Shown in pieces: positions 27,728 through 36,602 of a stretch of 48,129 nt of DNA (within the stretch, counting starts at the first letter, position 1; each line of letters opens with the position of its first letter). Both the position numbers and the translations under genes were made by a program. The stretch comes from Microcoleus sp. FACHB-672 (GTDB lineage Bacteria > Cyanobacteriota > Cyanobacteriia > Cyanobacteriales > Oscillatoriaceae). The DNA is taken from the NCBI RefSeq assembly GCF_014695725.1, contig NZ_JACJOU010000030.1, positions 1 to 48,129 on the forward strand. The letters run 5' to 3'. The notes beneath the pieces were generated by a model. It saw nothing but the letters and a program-made list of their open reading frames with translations, searched no databases and was not told where the DNA came from.

Positions 27728-29239
27728 ATGCTTTTTCCAAGATCTAGCGGTATTTTGCTTCACCCAACTTCTTTTCCTAGTAGATTTGGAATTGGCGATT
27801 TGGGAGAAGAAGCCCGTCGCTTTGTTGATTTTCTGGCAGAAAGCCGACAGACATTATGGCAAGTTTTGCCGGTGGGTCCCACGGGATACGGCAACTCTCC
27901 TTATATGTCTTATTCTGCACTCGCCGGCAATCCACTTTTAATCAGCCCAGATCGACTGCGGGATGACGGGTTACTAACCGAAGAAGATTTCAGAGATTTG
28001 CCTGAATTTCCCGAAAATCGTGTGGATTTTGAGAAAGTTGCTCAAGTCAAAATTCCCTTGCTGCAAAAAGCGTGTGAAAATTTTAAAGCTCACGCTTCTG
28101 AAGAGTTGCAACAAGAATTTCGGACATTCTGCGAGAGCAAAGTTTACTGGCTTAATGACTATGCCTTATTCATGGCGCTCAAAGAAGCCCACGCCGGCGA
28201 TGGTTGGCACACTTGGGATGCCGGTATTTCTAAACGCCACCCGGAAGCCATAGAGTTGTGGGAAAAACAGCTAAGCGATCAGTTATTATTCCAGAAATTT
28301 ACTCAGTTTGTCTTCTTTCGCCAGTGGTCAGCGATCAAGCATTATGCGAATGAGCGCCAAATTCAAATTATTGGGGATATTCCCATTTATGTTGCTCATG
28401 ACAGTGCAGATGTTTGGGCACACCCGGAAAGTTTTTGCCTCAATCAAGAAACAGGTGAGCCGGCTTTAATGGCCGGCGTTCCACCGGATTATTTTAGTGT
28501 CACCGGCCAACTCTGGGGTAACCCGGTTTATAACTGGGAATACCTGCAACAAAACGATTTTGATTGGTGGGTGCAGCGCTTCAAATTCATGCTTGATTAT
28601 GTGGATATTATTCGCATTGACCACTTCCGAGGGTTTGAATCTTTCTGGGCAGTGCCTCAAGGCGAAACTACCGCAGTAAATGGGGAGTGGGTTGATGCGC
28701 CGGGGGAAGCTTTCTTTACGGTGCTTAATGATAAATTGGGCAAGCTTCCTGTGATGGCTGAAGATTTAGGAATGATCACACCAGAAGTGAAGGACTTACT
28801 AGATAAGTTTGAATTTCCTGGGATGAAAGTTTTGCATTTTGCTTTTGGGGGCGATGCAGACAATCCTTATTTGCCCTTCCAATATCCGCATAACAGCGTG
28901 GTTTACACCGGCACCCACGATAATGACACAACCGTTGGCTGGTTCAGCCAAGTATCTGAACAGGAAAAAGAGTCTTTGTTGCGTTATTTAGGCTGCACCG
29001 GCAACGATGGAATTCATTGGGATCTCATCCGTTTAGCCTTGAGTTCTGTCTCTAGCCAAGCTCTAATTCCCTTACAAGATATTTTAGGACTAGGCACCGA
29101 AGCCCGGATGAATTTTCCCAGCAAAGCAGAAGGAAATTGGGAGTGGCGCTATTGGCACAATGCGTTAACGGACGACTTGCGAGATCGCTTCAGAACTTTA
29201 ACAGAAACCTATGGCCGAGTCCCGAAAAAAAGTGACTAG
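27728..29239 (+). CDS. malQ: 4-alpha-glucanotransferase (amylomaltase), copy 2
   Basis: 503 residues, clearly a paralogue of the gene before it, with long near-identical blocks such as VGPTGYGNSPYMSYSALAGN. The catalytic residues are intact: RIDHFRGFESFW, VMAEDLGMITPEV and YTGTHDNDTTVGWF. The two differ mainly in the N-terminal third after LISPD and in an extra insertion near FKAHASEELQQEF. A tandem gene duplication followed by divergence is the simplest explanation. The two enzymes may differ in chain-length preference. A strong hairpin follows the stop. Confidence 0.94.
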   Translation: MLFPRSSGILLHPTSFPSRFGIGDLGEEARRFVDFLAESRQTLWQVLPVGPTGYGNSPYMSYSALAGNPLLISPDRLRDDGLLTEEDFRDLPEFPENRVDFEKVAQVKIPLLQKACENFKAHASEELQQEFRTFCESKVYWLNDYALFMALKEAHAGDGWHTWDAGISKRHPEAIELWEKQLSDQLLFQKFTQFVFFRQWSAIKHYANERQIQIIGDIPIYVAHDSADVWAHPESFCLNQETGEPALMAGVPPDYFSVTGQLWGNPVYNWEYLQQNDFDWWVQRFKFMLDYVDIIRIDHFRGFESFWAVPQGETTAVNGEWVDAPGEAFFTVLNDKLGKLPVMAEDLGMITPEVKDLLDKFEFPGMKVLHFAFGGDADNPYLPFQYPHNSVVYTGTHDNDTTVGWFSQVSEQEKESLLRYLGCTGNDGIHWDLIRLALSSVSSQALIPLQDILGLGTEARMNFPSKAEGNWEWRYWHNALTDDLRDRFRTLTETYGRVPKKSD

Positions 29240-29256
29240 AGGTTAGGGACTAGGGC

Positions 29257-29297
29257 AAGGGAGATTAAAGACTGAAGATTAGTCCTTAATCTCCCTT
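29257..29297. terminator. Strong stem-loop between convergent malQ and rodZ-like genes
   Basis: AAGGGAGATTAA at 29257-29268 pairs perfectly with TTAATCTCCCTT at 29286-29297. Inside it GACT (29270-29273) pairs with AGTC (29281-29284). There is no long T-run, so it is either a weak bidirectional terminator or a 3'-end stabilising structure. Confidence 0.6.
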
Positions 29298-29367
29298 CTG
29301 GTGAACAGGCGAGATAACTATAACTTTGCCAGTTTTCACGCCCATGCCCAATGCCCATTCCCCTCTC

Positions 29368-30165
29368 TTAAGATCGAGGATTTGCCTTAACCGTCACTTC
29401 CTCAACCTTTCCGGGTTCGCCCATTTGCTTGGCTTGCCCGTTATTAACCGCGACTAACACACCCCCCGCGTTGCCGGCAGTCACAACCAGTTGCTGTTTA
29501 GCTTCCCAACTGCGCTGCGTTCCTTCCGACAAAACCCCCTCAAACTCAATTTTGCCGTCGGCAACAATTTGTATCCAAGATTCAGCCTTTAAAGTAAGGC
29601 CAACTCTTACAGCCTGATTGGAATTTGTGACGGTTTTCAATAAGCTAGCGTTCTCTACCTTTGCCAGTTGGCCGGTTGGCGCTTGGTTTCCTTGAGACGG
29701 CTGGTTCTTTAACTCCTGCTTATTGTCCAAACCGCTCACCTGCGCTACAGAACGGTTCATCATGTAAGACATCCCGTTAACTGAACACATAATTAGGAAT
29801 ATGTAAACCAAATACAGATGAATCGGTCTTAATTGAGGCGGGGATAATTGTATCCAAGAATATTTGAACAATCGCAGATTCGTTTCCGTGGGAAAATCAC
29901 TCGCCAGCAAGGCACCATTCATCCCCAGAGCATCAGCAAAACGCCGGATAAATCCCTGAATGTAAACCGGCTCTGGCAGGTGTTGTAACTTGCCTTCCTC
30001 AATTGCGTGCAGCATTCCCGACCGGATCATTGTCCTAGCCGCAACATCTTCTAGGGACAAATCCTGGTTTTCACGGACTTGACGCAGTTTTGCTCCCAGT
30101 TCTGAAAGCTTTTCTGCGCGTTCTTGCTCAAAATTGCGTATAGGTTTTTTCTTATTTTTCATCAT
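29368..30165 (-). CDS. RodZ-like membrane protein with cytoplasmic helix-turn-helix
   Basis: 265 residues. Residues about 20-90 are a RodZ-type HTH (LGAKLRQVRENQDLSLEDVA, VYIQGFIRRFADALGM). One membrane helix follows near 117-136 (LYLVYIFLIMCSVNGMSYMM), then a Gln/Asn/Pro-rich linker and a periplasmic beta domain of DUF4115 type (LTLKAESWIQIVADGKIEFE). RodZ links the MreB cytoskeleton to cell-wall synthesis and affects rod shape. The start overlaps the end of the pseudouridine synthase gene by 4 bp (ATGA), so the two are translationally coupled. Confidence 0.8.
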   Translation of the reverse strand: MMKNKKKPIRNFEQERAEKLSELGAKLRQVRENQDLSLEDVAARTMIRSGMLHAIEEGKLQHLPEPVYIQGFIRRFADALGMNGALLASDFPTETNLRLFKYSWIQLSPPQLRPIHLYLVYIFLIMCSVNGMSYMMNRSVAQVSGLDNKQELKNQPSQGNQAPTGQLAKVENASLLKTVTNSNQAVRVGLTLKAESWIQIVADGKIEFEGVLSEGTQRSWEAKQQLVVTAGNAGGVLVAVNNGQAKQMGEPGKVEEVTVKANPRS

Positions 30166-30956
30166 AGGGTGTGCTCCTCAATGTCTGCTGGCACATTAAC
30201 TGATGTTAGGTTGAGCTGGGTTTGCAAGAACCTTAGCTCAAAATCTTTCAGAGGGCGGTAAGTACCAGGTTTCAACATTGGTTCTTCGGGGGGTTCCAAT
30301 AAAATGGGTCCTATTGCCGTGCGGTGCAGGTTAACCACTGGATATCCTAACTGTTCTGCGACCCTTCTAATCTGGCGGTTTCTGCCCTCTTTAAGAATTA
30401 CTTCCAAAAGTGTTTGAGAACCAGGATACTTTGCTAGGGCACGGACTTGGGCGGGTAATGTTTTTTTGCCAGATAGGATAACGCCTTTGCGCCATGCTTC
30501 CAAAACCGATTCAGGGGGATAACCTTGCACCCAGACTTGATAGGTTTTGGGAATGCCGTGACGGGGGTGAGTAAGGCCAAATGTCAGCCCTCCGTCATTA
30601 GTCAGCAGCAACGCTCCTGTTGATTCAGCGTCTAAGCGTCCGATGGGATGCAAGCCCTGACCTTTGCGAAGTGATGCCGGCAGTAAATCCAACACTGTAG
30701 ACCGCTTCCACGGGTCGCTACAGGTAGATACGACTCCCTTGGGCTTGTGAAGCAATAGATACACCGACTGAGGACGATAAGCCGGCTTGAGGGGGACTCC
30801 ATCCACTTCAATTTCATCGCACTCTGGATTGGCTTTTTGCCCCAGCCGTACCACTTGGCCATTCAGATGCACTCGCCCTTCTAGAATCATTTTTTCAGCT
30901 TGCCGGCGCGAGGCAACTCCCCATTCAGAGAGAATTTTTTGCAGTCGTTCCTCCAT
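30162..30956 (-). CDS. RsuA/RluB-family rRNA pseudouridine synthase
   Basis: 264 residues. An S4 RNA-binding domain at 1-60 (LQKILSEWGVASRRQAEKMI) is followed by the catalytic domain with GRLDAESTGALLLTNDG, where Asp109 is the nucleophile. KTYQVWVQG and EGRNRQIRRVAEQLGYPV are the other family motifs. It converts uridines to pseudouridine in ribosomal RNA; RluB/RluE/RluF/RsuA cannot be distinguished with certainty, though the basic, GRNRQIRRM-type tail favours RluB. First gene of a two-gene unit with the RodZ-like protein. Confidence 0.9.
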   Translation of the reverse strand: MEERLQKILSEWGVASRRQAEKMILEGRVHLNGQVVRLGQKANPECDEIEVDGVPLKPAYRPQSVYLLLHKPKGVVSTCSDPWKRSTVLDLLPASLRKGQGLHPIGRLDAESTGALLLTNDGGLTFGLTHPRHGIPKTYQVWVQGYPPESVLEAWRKGVILSGKKTLPAQVRALAKYPGSQTLLEVILKEGRNRQIRRVAEQLGYPVVNLHRTAIGPILLEPPEEPMLKPGTYRPLKDFELRFLQTQLNLTSVNVPADIEEHTL

Positions 30957-32070
30957 GCTCAGACAAATGTGTAAAGGTGTGAGGTTTTGAATCAGTTGAG
31001 CGTTCGGTTAATCTGCGTGTTGGTCAGCACAGACTATGTACAAATATTACAAGACAGGTGGTTCCAAGGGCGTCCCTGTTTTCACGAGGTTCCGCAAACT
31101 GTGACCCAGCGCAAAAACTTTAAGCTAAAGGTCGTGAGCTGTAAAGTGGTGCTTACCACCTTCTGGCTCAGAGCTAAGACTGCCGGTATCTACCCTATCA
31201 ACTGCTCAGCAGCCGCAGAAACCAGAGCTAAGGATTGAGCGTGAGCGGCTAGCTAGAAGTCAATCTATTCGTGCAACCGGCAAGCCGGCCATTTTCACGG
31301 ATAACTGAGCGATTTTCCGCCTTTCCTCGCTTCATCTTAAGAGTGACGGTTATGCTGTCTACAATATTTTGTACGGAAATAATACATGAGTGGGTCTTTT
31401 TTAGCTCAATTCGCTAAGTTTCAAACCTTGGGACTTGTCCGGACGGAAATAAAATCCGGGCAAAGCATCAGTTTTTTAGGCTACGAGTTTACATAGTTAT
31501 TTTTTGACTGTAATTGAATCATACCGGAAAAAGCTCCAGACTGCATATCATTTTAAACAATTTCAATAGCATCAGCAGTCGCTTGAGTCAGAAATTATAA
31601 GTAAACTTGATAGCCTTTCTAAAAATAGGGATGTCTCTGGATTGGAGGGGCGATTCAAAATTTTCGGTAAGGAAAAAAGGTGAGAAGATTAGTGTTTTCA
31701 CCGGCAGCAACCCATTCAAGGCTCAAACGGGCCTCTCTAGACGGCTGGCCTTCTTTTTTAAAAAGAGTTATCTGACCCAAACCGGCTGCAAAGCAAAGCG
31801 GGAGAAAACTGTCCTGACAAGCCGACATTTCAGCAGAACCTAGGTGATTGCTGAGAAAGCAAACAGGAGTTTAAGCGACAGTAATCATTGGGTAAAATGC
31901 TCTAATCGTTATTAGCCAAAACTTTGCCTCAATTCTTTGTGGTTAAAACTTGAGTTCAACAAGATCAAGTCGGCACGTCTCAACAGATTTTTTTCAACAA
32001 TCGTTCGCACAACTAGACTTTAATTCCGTACAATCGAAGTCTATGTTTCAGGAGGCCGCTCAATCTGTCA
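30957..32070. other. 1.1-kb intergenic region with no recognised gene
   Basis: Short frames at 30987-31238 and 31607-31843 do not resemble proteins. It contains a stem-loop, TTGTCCGGA at 31435-31443 with TCCGGGCAA at 31455-31463 (9 pairs, one G-U). TTGTACGGAA at 31369-31378 and its inverse TTCCGTACAA at 32024-32033 are 10-bp inverted copies 645 bp apart. The right end must hold the promoter of the DUF2993 gene. An unlisted small RNA is possible. Confidence 0.45.
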
Positions 32071-32817
32071 ATGCATAATCAAGATCCCAATCCACAAGCC
32101 TTGACGCAAAAACAGAGCCGGCTGATTGGTAAAGTCCTATCTCCCGCAGTTGGGTTATGGTTGCGCTCACAAGTCGAGCAAGTCCAACATCTGCAAGTAA
32201 AAATTGAGGGAGGCGACCGGCAAATCCTCTCAGGCTGTATTCCTGGCGTATCCATCACCGCTAAAGGTGCAGTCTATCAAGGATTGCATCTCGGGGAAAT
32301 TCAGCTCACCGGCACCGGCATTCGCATCAACATCGGCCAAGTCATCAAAGGCAAACCCCTGCGCCTTTTAGAACCGATCCCCGTTGCCGGTGAGCTGAAA
32401 CTGCCTGAAGCCGATCTCAATGCCTCCCTGCAAGCTCCCTTGCTGGCTAACGCTTTAATCGAGTTTCTACTTCCCTTACTACAAACAAACGATCTTGCGC
32501 CTCAACCGGCACGCTATCGCTTGCAAAATTCTCAAATGACCCTCGATAACGGACAACTGACCCTCCGCGCCCAGTTAGTGTCTCCTGCCGGCAACCCAAC
32601 GCCCTTTGTCCTGCGTAGCGGCTTGCAGCTAGCCAGCAGTCATGAATTGCAGTTTGTCCGCACCCATCTACAGACTTCACAGGCATTGCCGACGGCCAAT
32701 TTGGATGGCTTCATCATCGATTTAGGCCCAGAAGTTGATATTCAGGAACTCACCCTCAGTCCCGGACTCCTCACTTGTCGAGGCCGGCTCATGGTGATCC
32801 CACTGGAAGAGGGTTAG
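32071..32817 (+). CDS. DUF2993 domain-containing protein
   Basis: 248 residues. The DUF2993 pattern is visible: an N-terminal helix region (SRLIGKVLSPAVGLWLRSQV), VKIEGGDRQILSGCIPGVSI, GLHLGEIQLTGTGIRIN with repeated short strands, and further beta strands to the end. DUF2993 is widespread in cyanobacteria and actinobacteria and is thought to be lipid- or membrane-associated; its role is not established. No signal peptide is evident. GCAGGAGGCC-like sequence (CAGGAGG) lies upstream of the ATG. Convergent with cdsA. Confidence 0.8.
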   Translation: MHNQDPNPQALTQKQSRLIGKVLSPAVGLWLRSQVEQVQHLQVKIEGGDRQILSGCIPGVSITAKGAVYQGLHLGEIQLTGTGIRINIGQVIKGKPLRLLEPIPVAGELKLPEADLNASLQAPLLANALIEFLLPLLQTNDLAPQPARYRLQNSQMTLDNGQLTLRAQLVSPAGNPTPFVLRSGLQLASSHELQFVRTHLQTSQALPTANLDGFIIDLGPEVDIQELTLSPGLLTCRGRLMVIPLEEG

Positions 32818-32821
32818 GGAC

Positions 32822-32945
32822 TAGGGTGAACAGAGTGGGAGAGACACTCAGCACTCAGAACTCTTCCTTAGCTCTCTCCCACTCTTCCACTCTCCTACTC
32901 TCTCAATCAGAACTCAGGACTCAGGACTCAGCACTAAGCACTCTC
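32822..32945 (+). repeat. ACTCAGN heptamer arrays between DUF2993 gene and cdsA
   Basis: CACTCAGCACTCAGAACTC near 32850 and ACTCAGGACTCAGGACTCAG near 32912 are tandem heptamers of the form ACTCAGN, followed by degenerate copies (CACTAAGCACTCTCC) and CTCTCCCACTC-type tracts. The same heptamer, on the opposite strand, forms the array inside the decarboxylase gene. Confidence 0.75.
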
Positions 32946-32948
32946 CCT

Positions 32949-33818
32949 CTAGCTTTGCAACAGAGGCAACAAAAGGGTGACGAAGTAATAAACTAAGGGA
33001 GCCGTAAAAACGTAGCTGTCAGCGCGATCTAGGATGCCACCATGTCCGGGAATTAGCTGGCCAGAATCTTTAACGCCGGCATCACGCTTCATCATCGACT
33101 CGGTTAAGTCGCCCAGCAAACTGGCGATCCCGATGAGCAAACCCAGTGCTAAACCTGTCCACTCCCAAGCCGGCCACTGTAAATACCACGCCCCAGCTAA
33201 TGCCACCGCCACACTGCCGGCAACTCCAAAGACTGCTCCTTCAACTGTCTTTTTCGGGCTGATTTCAGAAAGGCGAGTCCGTCCAAAAGATTTACCAAAA
33301 GTGTAAGCGCCAATATCAGCGGCCCAAATACAAAAGAAGGCCAGCAGGGTTACGATCAATCCCTGTGGCATTGTTTGTATATGTAGGCCGGTTTCTGGCC
33401 AGTATCCGCCCATTGGCAGGTTACTGTATGAAGCACTGTCTAATGAGCGCAAACGCACCCAATAACTGGGTAAATAACCCCCATAAAACAGTCCTAAAAT
33501 TGAAGCGGAAATATCAGCAATTGTGGCGAATTTTGGCTGAAACAGCAGATAGAAACAAATAAACGTCCCCGCTACCGGCACGACAGCGTCAGCGAGTGGA
33601 CAAGAGATGGTAGAAATTACTAACAAAGCTTGGCTAACGACTAAGGTCGTTTTGCCGGCGGGCGCAATTCCTTTGGCTCGAACTAGCTGGAAGTATTCTA
33701 ACTGGCCCAGATAGACAATAATAGCGAAACCGAGGGTGAAGTACCACCCTCCTAGGAGAGTCATCCCCAGAGCAAGGGCGATCGCAACAATTCCACTGAG
33801 GATACGAGACCAAGGCAT
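32949..33818 (-). CDS. cdsA: Phosphatidate cytidylyltransferase (CDP-diglyceride synthase)
   Basis: About 289 residues from the ATG at 33818; a 17-residue upstream extension lacks family likeness. Six to eight membrane helices. The family signature SMMKRDAGVKDSGQLIPGHG then GILDR is complete near the C-terminus, and CIWAADIGAYTFGKSFGRTRLSEISPKKT is the other conserved block. It makes CDP-diacylglycerol from phosphatidate and CTP, the branch point to phosphatidylglycerol, in the membrane. Confidence 0.93.
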   Translation of the reverse strand: MPWSRILSGIVAIALALGMTLLGGWYFTLGFAIIVYLGQLEYFQLVRAKGIAPAGKTTLVVSQALLVISTISCPLADAVVPVAGTFICFYLLFQPKFATIADISASILGLFYGGYLPSYWVRLRSLDSASYSNLPMGGYWPETGLHIQTMPQGLIVTLLAFFCIWAADIGAYTFGKSFGRTRLSEISPKKTVEGAVFGVAGSVAVALAGAWYLQWPAWEWTGLALGLLIGIASLLGDLTESMMKRDAGVKDSGQLIPGHGGILDRADSYVFTAPLVYYFVTLLLPLLQS

Positions 33819-34145
33819 AGGACGCTTTTCTCTTGAAGACAGCAACTTATTAAAAATTACAAATGACAAAAAGAAAGTTTTTCTTCCTGTTCTAATTTAT
33901 AATTTTCCCTTTTTAATTAATTCTCTAGACGCAGGCTGATTAAATGGCCGGCACGCACTTTGGCAGCCGGTCACTAAACCACGTAGAGAGGTTAATTAAA
34001 GGTTAATACTATTTTCCTAGGTCGGTGTCTGGAACGCTATAACTTTGATTGATTCGTTCTAAAAACCTGCCGGATAGAATAACCTTGCTAGGACTTGGGG
34101 AGAAGAGATGGGCTAAGAGGGAGAGTGTAAACCGGCGCTCAGGCA
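33819..34145. other. Intergenic region between cdsA and cbiT
   Basis: About 330 bp. Both flanking genes are on the minus strand, so this is the 3' side of cbiT and the promoter side of cdsA. No convincing gene, repeat or strong hairpin was seen. Confidence 0.4.
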
Positions 34146-34739
34146 TCAATCCAATTTTTCACCGCTGAGGATAAAGATAGGATTGACAGCGGCAAAGACC
34201 TGATGAGTGCCGCGCGTCTCTAGCCGGTTGACGGCAGACTGGACAATCTCAATATTGCGGACTTGCAGTTCAGAAAAACTTTCTGAGATGGCATATAAAC
34301 TCTCCAGATTGGCTGCTGTCACCACAACTCGACCTTGGGGCAGCAAATAGCGCCAAACTTCTTGCAAAATCGCTTTAATCGGGCGTCCTCCCTCAATGCA
34401 CACCCGGTGAGGTTTTTGCGGGAGGTTTTTGAGACACTCCGGCGCGCTGCCTTCAATAATGTCTACATTGCGGACACTAAAGCGCTCACAGTTACGTTGA
34501 ATCAAGCTGACGACTTCCTCATCCCGTTCGACGGCGATAATTCGACCTTGGGGACAGAGTAAGCCGGTTTCCACAGGGATCGTGCCGGTGCCGGCACCAA
34601 TATCCCACAACACAGAATCTGCCTTTAAACGCAGGTGAGAGATGATCAGCAACCGAACTTCTCGCTTGCTTAAGGGAATTCCGGGCAAGCGCTCGAACAG
34701 CTCATCCGGAATGCCAGGGGTGATATAAGGCCAAAGCAT
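34146..34739 (-). CDS. cbiT: Precorrin-6B / cobalt-precorrin-6B C15-methyltransferase (decarboxylating subunit)
   Basis: 197 residues. A class I methyltransferase fold with WDIGAGTGTIPVETGLL (motif I), IIAVERDEEVVSLIQRN, IIEGSAPECL and CIEGGRPIKAILQE. The N-terminal ITPGIPDELFERLPGIPLSK is characteristic of CbiT. CbiT methylates C15 and decarboxylates the C12 acetate in corrin ring synthesis. In many organisms it is fused to CbiE (CobL); here it is free-standing. cobK is in the same window but far away. Confidence 0.92.
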   Translation of the reverse strand: MLWPYITPGIPDELFERLPGIPLSKREVRLLIISHLRLKADSVLWDIGAGTGTIPVETGLLCPQGRIIAVERDEEVVSLIQRNCERFSVRNVDIIEGSAPECLKNLPQKPHRVCIEGGRPIKAILQEVWRYLLPQGRVVVTAANLESLYAISESFSELQVRNIEIVQSAVNRLETRGTHQVFAAVNPIFILSGEKLD

Positions 34740-34818
34740 AGAAAGTTTTGCGAATTGTTCATTATAAATTGCTAATTGCTAAGCCCGACCGTTAGCTCTT
34801 AGCAACAAAGGATAGTCT

Positions 34819-36288
34819 TTACTCTCGCACAACCTTAAGCGTTTTAAGGTTAGGGTCACTACACCCTGTTATTGTGCCACCATGACGCTGCACCTGTTGC
34901 AAGTAGTCAAGAGCTGTTGCGGTAATGATTTCACCGGCTATTAAAACGGGAATGCCGGGAGGATAGGGACAAACGCTCTCAGCACTGATACGAGAGCAGG
35001 TTTGCTCCACCGGCAGCGTTTCTGTTTGGGCAAAAAAGGCATCACGCGGAGAGAGTGCTGAGTGCTGAGTGCTGAGTGCTGAGAGGGATAGAGTGGGGGA
35101 GAGTGTGGCTTTATTTTCTGTTGCGTAATCAGGCAAGGTGGTGAAGGCTTGCACTAGACGTTCGATATCTGCCGCAGTGTTACCCATGCTGATGATAAAG
35201 GTTAGTTGGCGCAGGCTGGGCAATTCGGCAGTGACACCCAGTTGTTGATGGAGAATTTCATCGGCTTGGTAGCCGGTGATCCCCAAACCGGCAACGCTGA
35301 CTGTGAGGCGTGTGGGATCGAGGGCGAGAAAACCGGCTTGATTGGCTGCCGGTGCTTCTAAAACGGACAGTCCGGAAATCTGGGCGATTCGCACTCTTGC
35401 CTCCTGTGCTAGCTGCAATGTCTGGGTTAAGAGTGGCTTACCTTCTGTAGCCATTTGTTGCCGCGCCGCATCTAGAGACGCAAGCAGTAAATAGCTAGGG
35501 CTGGTGGACTGCACCAATTGCAAGGCTTGAGCCAGCCGATGCCGGTTAATGCGGTTGCCCTGTACGTGAAGCATGGATGCTTGAGTCATGGCTGCCAAAA
35601 CTTTGTGAATTGATTGCACGGTTAAGTCGGCACCGGCAGACAATGCAGAGCTTGGCAAGTCGGGGTGAAAGGCAAAATGAGGGCCGTGAGCTTCGTCTAC
35701 CAAAAGGGGGATACCATGCTGGTGCGCCAGCTCTGCGATTGCCGGCAAATCACCACAAACACCTTGGTAAGTCGGGTAAAGCATCATCACTGCTTTGGCG
35801 TCTGGATGCGCTGCTAAGGCGTCGGCAACAGATGCCGGTGTGATGCTGTGGGCGAGATCCCAAGCCGGGTCATATTCAGGGTTGACAAAAATGGGGATCG
35901 CGCCGGAGAGAATCAGTCCTGAAATGGCAGAGCGGTGGGCGTTTCGAGGCAGAATAATTTTGTCGCCGACACCACAAGTCGCCAAGATGGATGCGATGAT
36001 GCCGGCAGTCGAACCATTGACAAGAAACCAAGTTTGTGCAGCGCCAAAAGCCGCTGTGGCGAGTTGCTGTGCTTCTGCGATCACGCCTTCTGGGGCAAAC
36101 AAATTATCGAGTTCTGGCAGTTCCGGCAAATCCGCTTGAAACACCGGCAACCCCAGCAAATCTGTCAGTCGCTGGGGCGTTCCTTGTCCCCGTTTGTGCC
36201 CAGGTGCGTAAAAGGGAGCGTCAGGCTTGCCGGCACAGGTTTGCAGGGCGGAAAGAAGCGGCGTAGTGGCTTGAGAGTCTTTTGACAT
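34819..36288 (-). CDS. Orn/Lys/Arg decarboxylase-family PLP enzyme
   Basis: About 489 residues from the ATG at 36288. Fold type I: FYAPGHKRGQG at the N-terminus, FLVNGSTAGIIASILATCG, PTYQGVCGDLPAIAELAHQH, LLVDEAHGPHFAFH with the PLP-binding Asp, and the Schiff-base lysine in LTVQSIHKVLAAMTQASMLH. The C-terminal domain ends with PYPPGIPVLIAGEIIT. It probably decarboxylates arginine, lysine or ornithine for polyamine synthesis; the substrate cannot be read. Near residue 410 the sequence LSPTLSLSALSTQHSALSPR is encoded by an in-frame heptamer array not expected in the family. Confidence 0.88.
   Translation of the reverse strand: MSKDSQATTPLLSALQTCAGKPDAPFYAPGHKRGQGTPQRLTDLLGLPVFQADLPELPELDNLFAPEGVIAEAQQLATAAFGAAQTWFLVNGSTAGIIASILATCGVGDKIILPRNAHRSAISGLILSGAIPIFVNPEYDPAWDLAHSITPASVADALAAHPDAKAVMMLYPTYQGVCGDLPAIAELAHQHGIPLLVDEAHGPHFAFHPDLPSSALSAGADLTVQSIHKVLAAMTQASMLHVQGNRINRHRLAQALQLVQSTSPSYLLLASLDAARQQMATEGKPLLTQTLQLAQEARVRIAQISGLSVLEAPAANQAGFLALDPTRLTVSVAGLGITGYQADEILHQQLGVTAELPSLRQLTFIISMGNTAADIERLVQAFTTLPDYATENKATLSPTLSLSALSTQHSALSPRDAFFAQTETLPVEQTCSRISAESVCPYPPGIPVLIAGEIITATALDYLQQVQRHGGTITGCSDPNLKTLKVVRE
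35053..35083 (-). repeat. Heptameric repeat array inside the decarboxylase coding sequence
   Basis: GAGTGCT repeats exactly four times (35053-35080) plus a partial copy. On the coding strand this is the AGCACTC/ACTCAGC heptamer found between genes elsewhere. It encodes a Ser/Ala/Leu/Gln-rich loop (SALSTQHSALS) and keeps the reading frame. Confidence 0.85.
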
Positions 36289-36397
36289 GAGGCAAATTAT
36301 AAGGCAACTTTTCTTCCCACTCACATTCGCTATTTAGGAAGATGTACTAACACTCAATTTCCGTCTACTTTGAGAAAGATGAGTTCTTGAAATCGTT

Positions 36398-36562
36398 ATG
36401 ATCAATCCTTTTCCTAATCCAATGCCTCAGCCACCTTTCCCCACGCCAGAGCCAACCCCGGTGCCTGATCCAGTGCCGGCACCCATTCCGCAGCCGGTGC
36501 CAACTCCCATTCCGCAGCCGGTGCCGGCACCCATTCCACAGCCCATTCCCGAACCCGTATAA
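36398..36562 (+). CDS. Proline-rich micro-protein of 54 residues
   Basis: An ATG-started frame of 54 codons, about half proline: MINPFPNPMPQPPFPTPEPT at the start, then PxP repeats (VPDPVPAPIPQPVPTPIPQP) ending PIPEPV. The repeated PAPIPQPV unit is imperfectly duplicated at the DNA level. It would be a rigid polyproline-like chain without a signal peptide. It ends 40 bp before ychF on the same strand. The uniform repeat pattern argues for real coding; the ribosome-binding site is weak. Function unknown. Confidence 0.5.
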   Translation: MINPFPNPMPQPPFPTPEPTPVPDPVPAPIPQPVPTPIPQPVPAPIPQPIPEPV

Positions 36563-36602
36563 ACTGGGTTTTAGTTGCTGATTTTCTAACCCTCAAACAC
36601 AG

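Noticed and set aside
36414-36596. 60-codon minus-strand frame opposite the proline-rich micro-ORF
   Set aside because: The repeat is better explained by the plus-strand proline frame, which has an ATG and ends just before ychF; the antisense translation is an artefact of the same repeat.
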